In this document: positions 1 through 10,039 of the stretch, piece after piece
How the letters are laid out: the number at the start of each line of letters is the position of its first letter
How positions within the stretch are numbered: the first letter of the stretch is position 1
DNA from: Bolinopsis microptera
Lineage: Eukaryota; Ctenophora; Tentaculata; Lobata; Bolinopsidae
NCBI RefSeq assembly: GCF_026151205.1
Contig: NC_087072.1
Span: forward strand, 6,992,084-7,056,083
Direction: 5' to 3'
Length of the DNA: 64,000 nucleotides
Translations under genes and position numbers: made by a program
Notes under the pieces: model-generated
Seen by the model: the letters and a program-made list of their open reading frames with translations, nothing else
Database searches by the model: none
What the model was told of the DNA's origin: nothing

Positions 1-13
1 GTAGTTCCAATAA

Positions 14-3000
14 ATGACCATGAGTAATAAAATGGTTCAGGGAGTACAGAATGAATTAGAACTGTTAACAAGAAACAGGTCTGTAGGGAACCTCCTGAAC
101 ACCCGGTTTAGAACACTCCTAGAAAACTCTCTCCGAGCTCCTCCCCAGCCAACTACAAGAAGCACGGTAAGTTAAATCACTAAATGTTAGATTTTGCATC
201 GCTTAGAGTCTCTATTCTTGTATAGATCGATGAAGTTCATACTCGGTATAAATTTCTAACTTGATAACTTCCAGCCTAGTACCAGAACGGGCCCACTCCC
301 ACCCCCACCACCACCTGGGGCACCTAGAGTACCTCCAGCTCCACCAGTTCCTGGAGCTCTCCCTCCAAACGAATCTACTGCTGCCCGACTAGAGAGGGAA
401 ACTGTAGCCGCTCATATGAGCCAAGCCGCTCTACAAGCCGCCGAACAATATGAGCCGCCAGACTTTGCAAATAGTAAGTAAATTGTGTTATGCAGTTGTT
501 AAAGTGTTTTCAGGCAAGAAATACGAGTAGTGTACGAGTAGTATATAAATTTTGTCAGTACATTAAAAATAAAACATTGAACATTTGAAATTTATCAAAG
601 CTAAAGTTTATGTAACATAACAAAATGGCCTTCACCTACAAGGTGTTATATCAGGAGAAGGCAGATTTGTTAATAGATACCGTCCAAAACGAGTTTGATA
701 AAAATTGTTGTTACATTCAATCATATAGTTGAAAATATAGTTCTATATATCTTGGTGGATCAGAACTCGTCGTGAATAGCTCTTATGACAGGGTTATTTT
801 TATGGTGCTGGAAATGAAGATAGTTCTCCTTTATTTCCTTCAAACTAAGCTTATTGTCATTGTTAGTGTCAGCTTCATGCATCATGTGTCTCGCTTCGTT
901 CGTAACAAAGTTCACACCTCTTGGATTGAGATATTCTTTAATTTCACCTAGATCGAGGTCTCCATCGTCGTTCTTGTCCATCGACGCTCTAAACTCTGTT
1001 CTCCTCAACTTATCAATCTCTTTATCATCCTTGTCACCATCTCTAGAAGCCTCGTGGTGAACAAACTCGGACATAGAAACCTTTCCATCTTTACCTTTAT
1101 CAAAATCCTCCAGCAGTTCTTGAGCTATCCTAGTCAGCACGTAGTCGGTCGTCATGGGATTCTTGAAAGCAATGTACTCGATCTGGTTGAGAACCCCATC
1201 CCCGTTCTCATCAGCTGTCCTAAACTTGTGTTTCTGCTCCTTGTCCGAGTAGACCACGTGATCGGGGTCCCCCTCCCCGAGGTTCTGCATCATTATCCGG
1301 TACTCCTCCCAGGTCACTATCTTATCCCTGTTATTGTCGACTGTTCGGAACTCGTCCTTGGCAGCAGGGACGTTCTCCTTGATGTGAACGTCCACCATCT
1401 TACGGACCCACTTAGGAACTTCATCCTTGTCCAGTTGTCCGTTCTTATCTTCGTCCGCTTGTGTGAAGTATTTGTTGATTTGCGGTTCATCCAGCTCCAC
1501 TTTTGCTGCGTCTCCTGATTGTCCTAGAGTGGCATCAACCTGAAAACCAGACGGTTATTCAAAACAAGGCAGCACAGTTAATGATAGCTCATAGTGGGCA
1601 CAAAAGCGCAATTTCTATGAGGAATAGAATAGTGAGGTGAAGTAAAAAAACAACAATTGGGAAAATACTTACAAGAAGAAGAGATAAGATGACCACCAGT
1701 AACTTCATATCGGAATAGTACACAAAACTGAGGAGAGAACTGACACGTTAACAAGCGTCCCTACACTACACTAGCTACCTTGTACATCTTGGTAGCTCTC
1801 CACATGGCCATGTGCACGTTCCTCATGTTGATGACGATTGCAGTACGGCGTGTGTTACGTGTTTACTGTACAACTGCGAGATTTAACACTCTGAAGAGAG
1901 GCTGATCTGGATTGTATTCTGGACACTCGTTTTCATGATGGACAAATCGAGAATGATTAACATATCATCCACCAATCATTCGTGATCAACCCTATGAGTC
2001 ATGAGTTATTATGCCGGTTTATGGCTCGAAGAGAATGTATCAGATTCCAGAAAGGTTGTACAGTTTGTGAGATTGTATAAACTTGTTAATTCTTTCAGGA
2101 CAGTTTGATTACGCTATCTCGGACGTAGAGGAGCTTTTCCAGCGACGACTTGTATCCGATGTTCTTCATAGCACTTTTAGAAATGTTCTCGAACTTCACA
2201 TAGAGGTAAGCATTTGATATATCAAGTAGTCAGGAGATAATATTTATTATCTAACAATGATTTATTGTATATATGTGTCTTCATTGGTTGATTAAAAGAT
2301 TGGTTGAATAGGTTAACAACGAATAAAAAATACCATAATCGGTTGATACAACTTGTGAATTCTCTCATTCGCTTTAACAAATACTTAAAAAGTTGACCTA
2401 GAAGTACTACGTAGCAATAGAAAAAAAACCAAATATGGTATTGATCAATCGAATTGATAAAGACGCATACACATTAATTAATCTTTAGGTTTTTGATCAA
2501 TACTTTCATATTGTCACAAATATATTGTTAAAATGTACTGCAAAAAACAACCTTATATGGATTGTTTAAAAGTTGGCACTATCCCTCGTCTCATGCGCCA
2601 CGGTCATTGTTATTAACCAAAATCATGAATGTTGAAGGACACGGATGTAAGACGGGTAATCGACCACAAGACGAAGTATGCTGATATTAGACACGAAACT
2701 AACGGTCCCTGTACATCATAGCGTGCAGGGACCCTGGGTGATAGATAGTATGTTTAGCTTGCTATCAAACCGCTGATATCTGCTCATCAATATGCTGAGT
2801 AGAAAATGTGTCGCTATCAGTGCTCATGGCTAATGCTATAAGCTCCGATTCAAATGATATGATCAGTGGCGTAACAAAGGGCCTGATTTTTTGATCTGAG
2901 AAGGGGTGGTGATGGTTACGTTACGCCACTGGGTATGATAGTCAGTATTGGAGAGTACCATTAACATGATTAAGGACTATGGGATCAGGCTAAAGGTCTG

Positions 3001-4894
3001 AAGACCAGGTTGATAAGCTCATCAGCTATTCCACGGCTCCGGCAGTTTATACGCTTAAAACAAGCGCTTCGATAAAAACTCTCTTAATGCAAGCTAATGA
3101 ATAATGACCAGTACACTTTGTTTAAAAATTGACATTACAATGGAATCGTCCAAGGCTATTGCTTGGGTGTTCTACATTTTATGCCATTTTGGGTCAAAAT
3201 CACACTTACAGAAAATTGAGGTTATTATTAGAATTGATCATCGAGATCGCTAGCAACTTTTCTTACATTTTGTTTGTACTATATTTGATGTTTCCGGTCA
3301 GTAAGTGGTAAGTAGTCGCATGGCTCTTGAGTAAACTACGTCAAAACTATACTTATCCATTATTAACGTCAAAATTTTATGTCATATCAAATAAGGGCTG
3401 TTATATGTTGGACTATCTTAGTCGCACCACACTAAACTGAACCCCTCTCCTAACAGCGGAGATTAGTGAGAGCTGGAGTAGAGCCCCGACCCAGAGGCAG
3501 AGCTCAGGCAGCACCACAACCTCAACCTCAACCCGGAGCCTCTGGACAACAAGCTCAGCCGGCTATAAACCCGTTCACGGGCACACCTCATGTGAGACCC
3601 CTTGTCGAACCTTCATCTTCTAGAAGAATCCCTGAAATCGAGAGACAGGTTAGTGAATACTAATTATTACTCTTTTACCGTCATGATATTGATTATATTG
3701 TCTCACTGTTAACGTGTTACATTTTGTTATTAGTAAACTTCTAATATTCAATATTGTTCACACATTTGGTTGGATATACTTACGAGGCTTAGAAAATGGA
3801 ATTAACACTTCAAAAGCAATTATGTTCTTAAATACTGAACAGTCTTGTCCACGAAGGATTTAATGGTTGATATGGTTTTAACTAAACAAAAGATTTTACC
3901 ACAGATCCACGTCATGTCAATAGAGATGAAGGAGATGAAGGGCATGTTAAAACTGCTGGTCGACACACAGTTGGAAATGCAGCGAGCTGTCAGACAAGAA
4001 GTTAGCGCCATGATGAGAAGTTCCACAGGTGAAATTTGTCTACATAAGTATTCAGTTGAATGTGACTTCTGTGATGAGATATTCCAATTATATAGGTGTC
4101 AAGTTTCACAAATGTTACTGACGTTTAAGTTAAATATTACTGACCCTAATTAGTTCATATTCCCACTCACTACACCCAAAATCTTTCAATCTGTGAATAT
4201 GATTCAAAAAGAGGTGGAGGCGGGATTCGAACCCGCGCCTACATAGTAGACTACGACCTGAACGTAGCGCCTTAGACCACTCGGCCACCCCACCACTGGA
4301 TGAAATGTGCTTGCGATTACACAAACCGTATTTGAATATTGTCACACAAATAAATCTTTCAAACTGTGAATGTTATTAAAAAAGAGGTGGAGGCGGGATT
4401 CGAACCCGCGCCTACATAGTAGACTACGACCTGAACGTAGCGCCTTAGACCACTCGGCCACCCCACCACTGGCGGAAATGTGCTTCCGATTACACAAACC
4501 GTATTTCAATATTGTCACACAAATAAATCTTTCAAGCTGTCAATGTTATTCAAAAAGCAGGTGGAGGCGGGATTCGAACCCGCGCCTACATAGTAGACTA
4601 CGACCTGAACGTAGCGCCTTAGACCACTCGGCCACCCCACCGCTATAAAATTTTCGTTTCAAAGAATGTAATCGATATTTTCTAATTTCAGTTGAGCCGG
4701 CAAAACCAACCAAGCAAGTGAAAGAAGGTACATGTGTAGTCTGTCTGGAATACCCATGTGATACTGTCCTCTACCGCTGTGGACATCTGTGTTGCTGTTT
4801 CAGCTGTGCCAGAGCCCTAAAAGTGGCCGGCCATCATTGTCCAGTTTGTCGGGCTGAGGTCTCTGACATTCTTCGTATCTATCGTTCAACATAA
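14..4894 (+). CDS. RING-type E3 ubiquitin ligase of the VRQEV-motif family, six exons
   Basis: Six exons join in one continuous frame of 978 nt (325 aa): 14-166, 275-473, 2099-2205, 3457-3648, 3905-4028 and 4692-4894. Every junction is GT-AG and phase-consistent. The protein has two similar helical motifs (ELLTRNRSVGNLLNTRFRT in exon 1, LFQRRLVSDVLHSTFR in exon 3), a Pro-rich linker, the motif DTQLEMQRAVRQEVSA in exon 5, and a C-terminal C3HC4 RING (CVVCLEYP, CGHLC, CP.CR) ending near the stop. I recall the same order (LERRxVSDFLxSxFR repeats, MDMQLELQRSVRQEV, terminal RING) from plant and invertebrate RING proteins, so the inferred role is E2-dependent ubiquitin transfer on unknown substrates. 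The first ATG follows an in-frame TAA at 11-13, but an acceptor AG at 23-24 means an upstream exon outside the window cannot be excluded. Intron 2 contains calumenin (-), intron 3 a MITE, and intron 5 three tRNA genes (-). Confidence 0.85.
760..1708 (-). CDS. CALU: Calumenin / CREC-family ER calcium-binding protein, two exons
   Basis: Exon 1 is 1708-1673 (MKLLVVILSLLL, signal-peptide core) and exon 2 is 1539-760. The donor is GTAAGT and the acceptor TTTTCAG, phase 0, for 271 aa in total. Six EF-hand loops are visible, for example DEDKNGQLDKDE, DENGDGVLNQIE, DKGKDGKVSMSE and DKNDDGDLDLGE; the second (DNNRDKIVTWEE) and sixth (DTNNDNKLSLKE) lack the central Gly. The protein ends in HDEF, the ER-retention tail typical of calumenin, whereas reticulocalbins usually end HDEL. 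Signal peptide, six EF-hands and HDEF together define the CREC family, so the inferred role is a low-affinity Ca2+ buffer or chaperone partner in the secretory pathway. The whole gene lies antisense within intron 2 of the RING E3 gene. The Met that begins the long exon-2 frame is internal; the true start is in exon 1. Confidence 0.93.
2864..2931. mobile_element. 68-bp hAT-type MITE with CAGTGGCGTAAC ends
   Basis: The element begins CAGTGGCGTAAC and ends with its exact reverse complement GTTACGCCACTG. It is flanked by GATATGAT (2856-2863) and GGTATGAT (2932-2939), a 7/8 match to an 8-bp target duplication, as expected for hAT. Larger relatives lie at 29855-30053 and 31237-31556. It sits in intron 3 of the RING gene. 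Confidence 0.8.
4212..4294 (-). tRNA. tRNA-Leu (anticodon CAG), copy 1
   Basis: On the minus strand the 83-nt sequence starts GGTGGGGTGGCCGAG. It carries the A-box, a TTCAGGT anticodon loop (anticodon CAG), a long class II variable arm, and a T-arm GCGGGTTCGAATCCCGC followed by CTCCACC, which pairs with the 5' GGTGGGG (one G-U). Class II structure plus CAG identifies leucine. A CTTTTT run follows as a Pol III terminator. The predicted discriminator base is T rather than the A usual for tRNA-Leu. It lies in the last intron of the RING gene, antisense to it. Confidence 0.9.
4385..4467 (-). tRNA. tRNA-Leu (anticodon CAG), copy 2
   Basis: Identical in the tRNA body to copy 1, offset by exactly 173 bp, and followed on the minus strand by CTCTTTTTT. 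Spacer sequence is also shared, so the cassette was duplicated together with its flanks. Confidence 0.9.
4559..4641 (-). tRNA. tRNA-Leu (anticodon CAG), copy 3
   Basis: Third cassette, 174 bp from copy 2, with the same tRNA body. It is followed on the minus strand by GCTTTTTGAAT. It is the first of the three in its own transcription direction and lies about 50 bp upstream of the acceptor of the last RING exon. Confidence 0.9.
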
Positions 4895-6837
4895 ATATTC
4901 TAACATTTGATTTTGAACAGTTCATCGACCACTAGTGGGGATTCGGTGATTAATGCAGTGTAATAATTATAATTTGATACCATACTTTTGTTAATTACGT
5001 AATTTATAACGTTAGATGTTAGTGGTTTGATCGCTATATTTTCATCGTCGTAAGACTTTGATAGCATACTATATCAGTTTAGTTTTAATCAAGAGACATT
5101 GACATACGATGATTTATCATTTGTTCATAGAATTTTAGCTATTTAAAATTCATGTTTCGAATTTATAGTGTTTCGATTATTGCAGAATGGCTGCATAACC
5201 TGTAGTTGTGGACTGTTATAGTAACCAATAATCTAATGCATAAATGATAAAAAATCAGCCATTTGATCGGTGGTCTGATTTGTCATGTTATTCTGCCAAT
5301 GATAAAGCATAAATTTGACTGTTATGAGTTTAGAGTTATGAATTGTCTGGGATAGGTATTACATAATAACCTGGATCCCCATCTTGTCTTTGATTTTTGG
5401 TTTGGTTTTGTATCGCCGAAGACACAACTTGTCGCATAGCTCGACCGGAGGTCAATACAATGTTGTGATGTGGGATAAGCTCAATGTGCTATTAAATATC
5501 CGATACAATTCATACTTCATACTCTTGAGACATCAAAATTATTTGTCAATATCTTCTAAATAAGTTAATTTTCGGATCAAGCGCGCGGCACGCATAAACA
5601 CACGTGTATGCGCTGTGTCCAACACACACAATGACACCGCGTGGGCACGTATGTAAAAGATTTAATATTATTGGGTTCCTTTCATAGCAACTACTGCAAT
5701 CATTATTTACCAAACACCGAACCACTCTAAAACGGTCAGATATAGATGGGGGCCAGCGTGCCATAAATATTGAGAATAAATTGCCTCTATTAATAGATTA
5801 TATTTCAAGGTCTGGGCATTCGCATTTCGCATCCATTCCAACTCCTGTCGGAATTTCTCCAAAATTGAATTAGTGAAAGGTGAACGTGTCTTATCTATAT
5901 CTGATTGCGAGTAAACCAGTAATTTTGCAAATGCTTACCCCATTTGCACTGACTGCACTAGAATCTAATTCTCGTAAAACTGATGACACGAGCCAAGATC
6001 AATTACCAAGGATATCAGTCGCGTAATTAGAATTCAGGATAATCTTTCGCTGGGAAAATCACATGTATTTAAAATTTCAACGTGTCTAATGTCTATTCGA
6101 TCTAAGTAACGACAAAGCCAACGGAATTCAGACAATTCAGCAATGTTTGTAAAATGCACTCTAAGACCTTAACTTTATGGTTGAAGGGATCGCACCAAAG
6201 TCTAGACATTTTCTCTTACGTTTCATTATCATGTTTAGAGTGGCTCACTAATTACATGTATACATTAACCATGTTGAAACTGTTGGAGATGTGCGCACCC
6301 AGTATTACTTCTTTAGCCTTGATTCGCATAATAATAGGTATGGTACGTTTGACGTGAAGAATGTTTACAGTAAAAGACCAAGAGTAAATAAAATAACCAA
6401 AAGTCAAAACTTGCTTACCGAGGAGAGATGAAAGTACACGTGATTCTAAAAGTAACTGTACTGTACAGATGGTTGAACTTATTGATTACACGTTGACTGT
6501 TGACTGGGGTTTGTTTTGCAATATCTTAAGCCGCTATCATAATATGTCTGGGCAGTATATTGGGACACAATATTTAAAGTAAACCGGTGGTCTATATTTC
6601 TATTCAATAATTCACGTTAATAAATATGTATGTAAACCGGCGGTTATTAATGAAAGTATTCATGAAGGATATGCTAATTGCTAGCATGTTTACCAAACTA
6701 TTTTGATGAGCATTGTAAACATCCGCTTATAATTAATCCCTAATTTACATTACTAGCAAACTGCAGTATTGCTAAATGTTATTGAGGGGTCGGGTATCTA
6801 CTACACAACCTAATTGAGGGGTGCCTGCTGACACTGT
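4895..6837. other. Intergenic, no gene seen
   Basis: AT-rich sequence downstream of the RING gene. Short open frames here have no signal, domain or splice context. No repeat structure stands out. Confidence 0.6.
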
Positions 6838-7068
6838 CTACTCTACGAGTGGGGCGGCTACAGCTGCACTCCACACTTCTCCAGGAGGTAGCACTCTGTC
6901 ATACTCCACCAGGTGTTGTGCGTGCTGTTCTCTCTGATAATAACAACAGATCACTGCTAATCACTCAATTATACTCATTTCACGGTGTTTTAATACCTGG
7001 AATGTTGAGCTGTACTTGTACTTAGCTTGTGTGACCACTCCCTTCTCAAAACTTTTAGTGTTACTCAT
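6838..7068 (-). CDS. Putative small two-exon protein, 55 aa
   Basis: Exon 1 (7068-6997) encodes MSNTKSFEKGVVTQAKYKYS and four more residues and ends at CAG|GTATTA. Exon 2 (6933-6838) follows ATTATCAG and encodes REQHAQHLVEYDRVLPP and further residues to TAG, ending APLVE. Phase is 0 and the short intron is 63 bp. The composition looks coding and the splice signals are good, but I do not recognise the family. The size and basic N-terminus would fit a small structural or ciliary protein, which is a guess only. Confidence 0.4.
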
Positions 7069-7735
7069 TACTACAAAACCTGGAGTGCGATCACACTCGA
7101 GTAGAAGAGGAAATCAGACATGTCTGATAAAACAGGAGTACAGATAGAAGACCTGTGAAGTAACCAGAAACCTATCTGTTGCTGAAACCTACCACATGTG
7201 ACCGGTGAACTAAAGCACAGCTCCTGTGTACCAAGTAAGATAGTGAGAGTACATCTCGAGTGTCAACAGGGTTATTATAGGGAGACAAACACTCAAACAG
7301 ATCCTTTAATAACATAATTACTTTGATTAGTACACTTAGTTAATACACCTAGCTACTTTAATTAGTGTCACATGATCAATAATCACAGACATGAGATTGT
7401 GTTGAATTAGTGCACACTCACATGCGAGGCTACTGGGACTTAATTTAGACCTTATTAGCGTTTGCTTTTGAAAGTTCAGGCTGATTTGAGAATTCTAAAA
7501 CTTTTTGAATGAAGTGGATAGTACGAGTATTGAATGAAATAGAGCCCATTGGACGATGGACAAACTAGTGAAGAAGACAGAATACGCATGCAGATTAACT
7601 TTTTCGGTTGATTACGATGAAAATTATTGGTGGGTTTTGTACTTGTAATTATAACTACATTTAACCTTTATTCTAAATAACTGCTTTTATTGTCTGTGAA
7701 GTGTTCAACACAGTTGTGTTTCCCCGGAACTCACT

Positions 7736-7898
7736 AGTCACTATTGTTCTTGTCCGAACAGTTAGTGTTGAAATAGGTTACACACATACTTTCACTATTG
7801 TTCTTGTCCGAACAGTTAGTTGTGAAATAGGTTACACACATACTTTCACTATTGTTCTTGTCCGAACAGTTAGTTGTGAAATAGGTTACACAAATACT
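7736..7898. repeat. 53-bp tandem repeat, three copies
   Basis: Three consecutive copies of a 53-bp unit containing ATTGTTCTTGTCCGAACAGT and ending in GGTTACACACATACTTTCAC. Copies 2 and 3 are almost identical. The open frame through it simply repeats with the array. Confidence 0.85.
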
Positions 7899-8255
7899 TT
7901 AAGAGTCAAAACCAATGAGATGCGCTGCTTTACAATGTGATGAAAAGGTATTGATTATTGAAGCTAGATAGCTATGTCCAATACAATGTGACAATGTTGT
8001 ATAGTCATTTTGGCAGTTGCCAAAATGACATTTTCGGTCATAGTCTAACACTTTATTACAACAATGAATCGGTGGACACAGTAAAGATAGACGCCTGATA
8101 AGAAAGGACCGTGAAGAAGGACGGAGAAGAATACGAAGGGAAGACGGAGCAACAGATGAGCAGAGGAGATCGCGAGAAGTGGAGCCCTAATGGCAATAGA
8201 CTTGAAACTGTTTATATTCTGATCTTGATTAACGTTGGTTTCTATATTTTAAGTT

Positions 8256-8335
8256 GAGGGGTCGTTCACATATTACGTAATCAGCTGAGGGGGGGGGGGG
8301 GGGGACCGGGGGTTCCGAATTATTACGCTAGTGTA
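8256..8335. repeat. GTCGTTCACATATTACG terminal motif next to a poly-G run
   Basis: AGGGGTCGTTCACATATTACG at 8258 resembles the terminal inverted repeat of the MITE at 60015-60435 (AGGGACCGTTCACATAATG). An 18-nt G run follows at about 8287. No matching right end was found, so this is probably a truncated copy. Confidence 0.5.
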
Positions 8336-9427
8336 ATTTTTACACAATAGCTATGTGTAAAACTGATTACACCCAAACACCTCTGTTTTGGGGAGCAGAG
8401 AGTTCATTTTAACATCTCTGTTTTGATTATCAGAGGGTTCATTTTAACACCTCTGTTTTGGTTACATACAAGGAGGATAGTTTAGGAATTGTTTAGAGAT
8501 TGCTAGAGAGAGTGGGAAATTGTTTATACTATATGGGGATACTTAGGAGTGGGCCTATTGGATGGCAGGTTACCCTTTTTGGTTTTAGTACAGCAGGAGT
8601 TTATAGTTGGAGAACTAGGAAATCTAAATTTATGGGAGATTATATAGAGGAACATTGAGACATTGTAATTGCAATTCTTAATCACGTATTCAATTTGAAG
8701 TACTTTCCCTTGCCACCTTCCTGAACCAAATTGTAAGGAAAAGACCGTTTTTATCAACAATAAAGTATTGAAGCTGTAGCCTGTATCGTGCTCCAATACA
8801 ATGATATGATAACGTACATTTAAACCTGGAGCAAAGTTCAATCTGAATGATGAGACCTGGAAGAGATGGTAATTTCACATTGAGAGGAGTGTCTGACTAA
8901 TGAGGGGGGAGCACGTGTTTACTGTCATGTTGTACACGCACTGACTGCTCTGTGAGGCTCGTTAACAGCTCTGTGAGGCTCGCTAAAGGGACATGAGGGA
9001 CGAGCTTATAATGGGGGCTAATGTTCGTGAAAATAATGACACGATGCAGTCCGAATACAAGGTGTATATAGTTGGTGTATTACACTTGGTCGCAGTGGAG
9101 TTGTGAGCAGCAGAAACTGTAAATGCATCTCTTTCTCGGGCATTAATCTAGACATTATTGGACACTGAACAAATTTTCTATGCCGAACATTGGGGTCAAG
9201 TTTAGAGCAAAGATGCCGGCAACGTTCCGGTATTCTAAACCACCAGGAAATGGACTTTACCCCCACATACCAATAATAATGGGATAACGATAGTACAGGA
9301 TGGTATCAATACCGTGTACAAATGTAATTACAGTGTACAAATGTAATTACATTGTACTCTAATTACACTGTAATAACTTAATTGCACTGTATTCTCTTAT
9401 TAGACCCAGGGGAGGGAGCAGTTTCTA

Positions 9428-9690
9428 CAATACACATTGTATACCCTGGAGTATACCCTGAAGTATACCCTGGAGTATACACATTGTATACCCTGGAGTA
9501 TAGGAGTGCGTAGAGAGTATACACATTGTATACCCTGGAGTATAGGGAGTATACCCTGGAGTATAGGAGTGTGTAGAGAGTATACACATTGTATACCCTG
9601 GAGTATAGGGAGTATACCCTGGAGTATAGGAGTATACCCTGGAGTATACACATTGTATACCCTGGAGTATAGGAGTGTGTAGAGAGTGTT
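9428..9690. repeat. GTATACCCTGGAGTATA minisatellite
   Basis: About ten copies of GTATACCCTGGAGTATA, some separated by GGAGTGTGTAGAGA or CACATT spacers, giving a higher-order pattern. The core is nearly self-complementary at its ends (TATAC/GTATA). Long frames are open on both strands only because of the periodicity. Confidence 0.9.
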
Positions 9691-9907
9691 CCTGCTGTGT
9701 TCCCGCACTTTAAACAAAGTATGAACATGGTACGTTATCATTACTCCTTGTTTGGTGGTTTGTAGCGAAGAAAGCAGCAGGTTTGTTCTGTTTGCTAATG
9801 AGAATTGAGATGTTGTTTAAAAGTGTATAAGTTTCCTAAAATTTTCTAATTTTACACCCTTACAGTATATTATTTATTAGTTAGCGGATAGAGGACTGAG
9901 GTGTCCG

Positions 9908-10035
9908 GAGTCTCACACTCTAGAGTCTCACACCCTAGAGTCTCACACCCTAGAGTCTCACACCCTAGAGTCTCACACCCTAGAGTCTCACACTCTAGAG
10001 TCCCACACCCTAAAGTCTCACGCATTAGAATCTCA
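9908..10035. repeat. 15-bp TCTCACACCCTAGAG minisatellite
   Basis: About eight tandem copies of TCTCACACCCTAGAG, decaying toward the right end (TCTCACGCATTAGAA, TCTCACGCCCAAAAG). The minus-strand frame through it is a repeating ETLGC peptide and is not considered a gene. Confidence 0.9.
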
Positions 10036-10039
10036 CGCC

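Noticed and set aside
9378..9741. Three overlapping long frames on both strands
   Set aside because: All are produced by the GTATACCCTGGAGTATA array; repeat periodicity explains the absence of stops.
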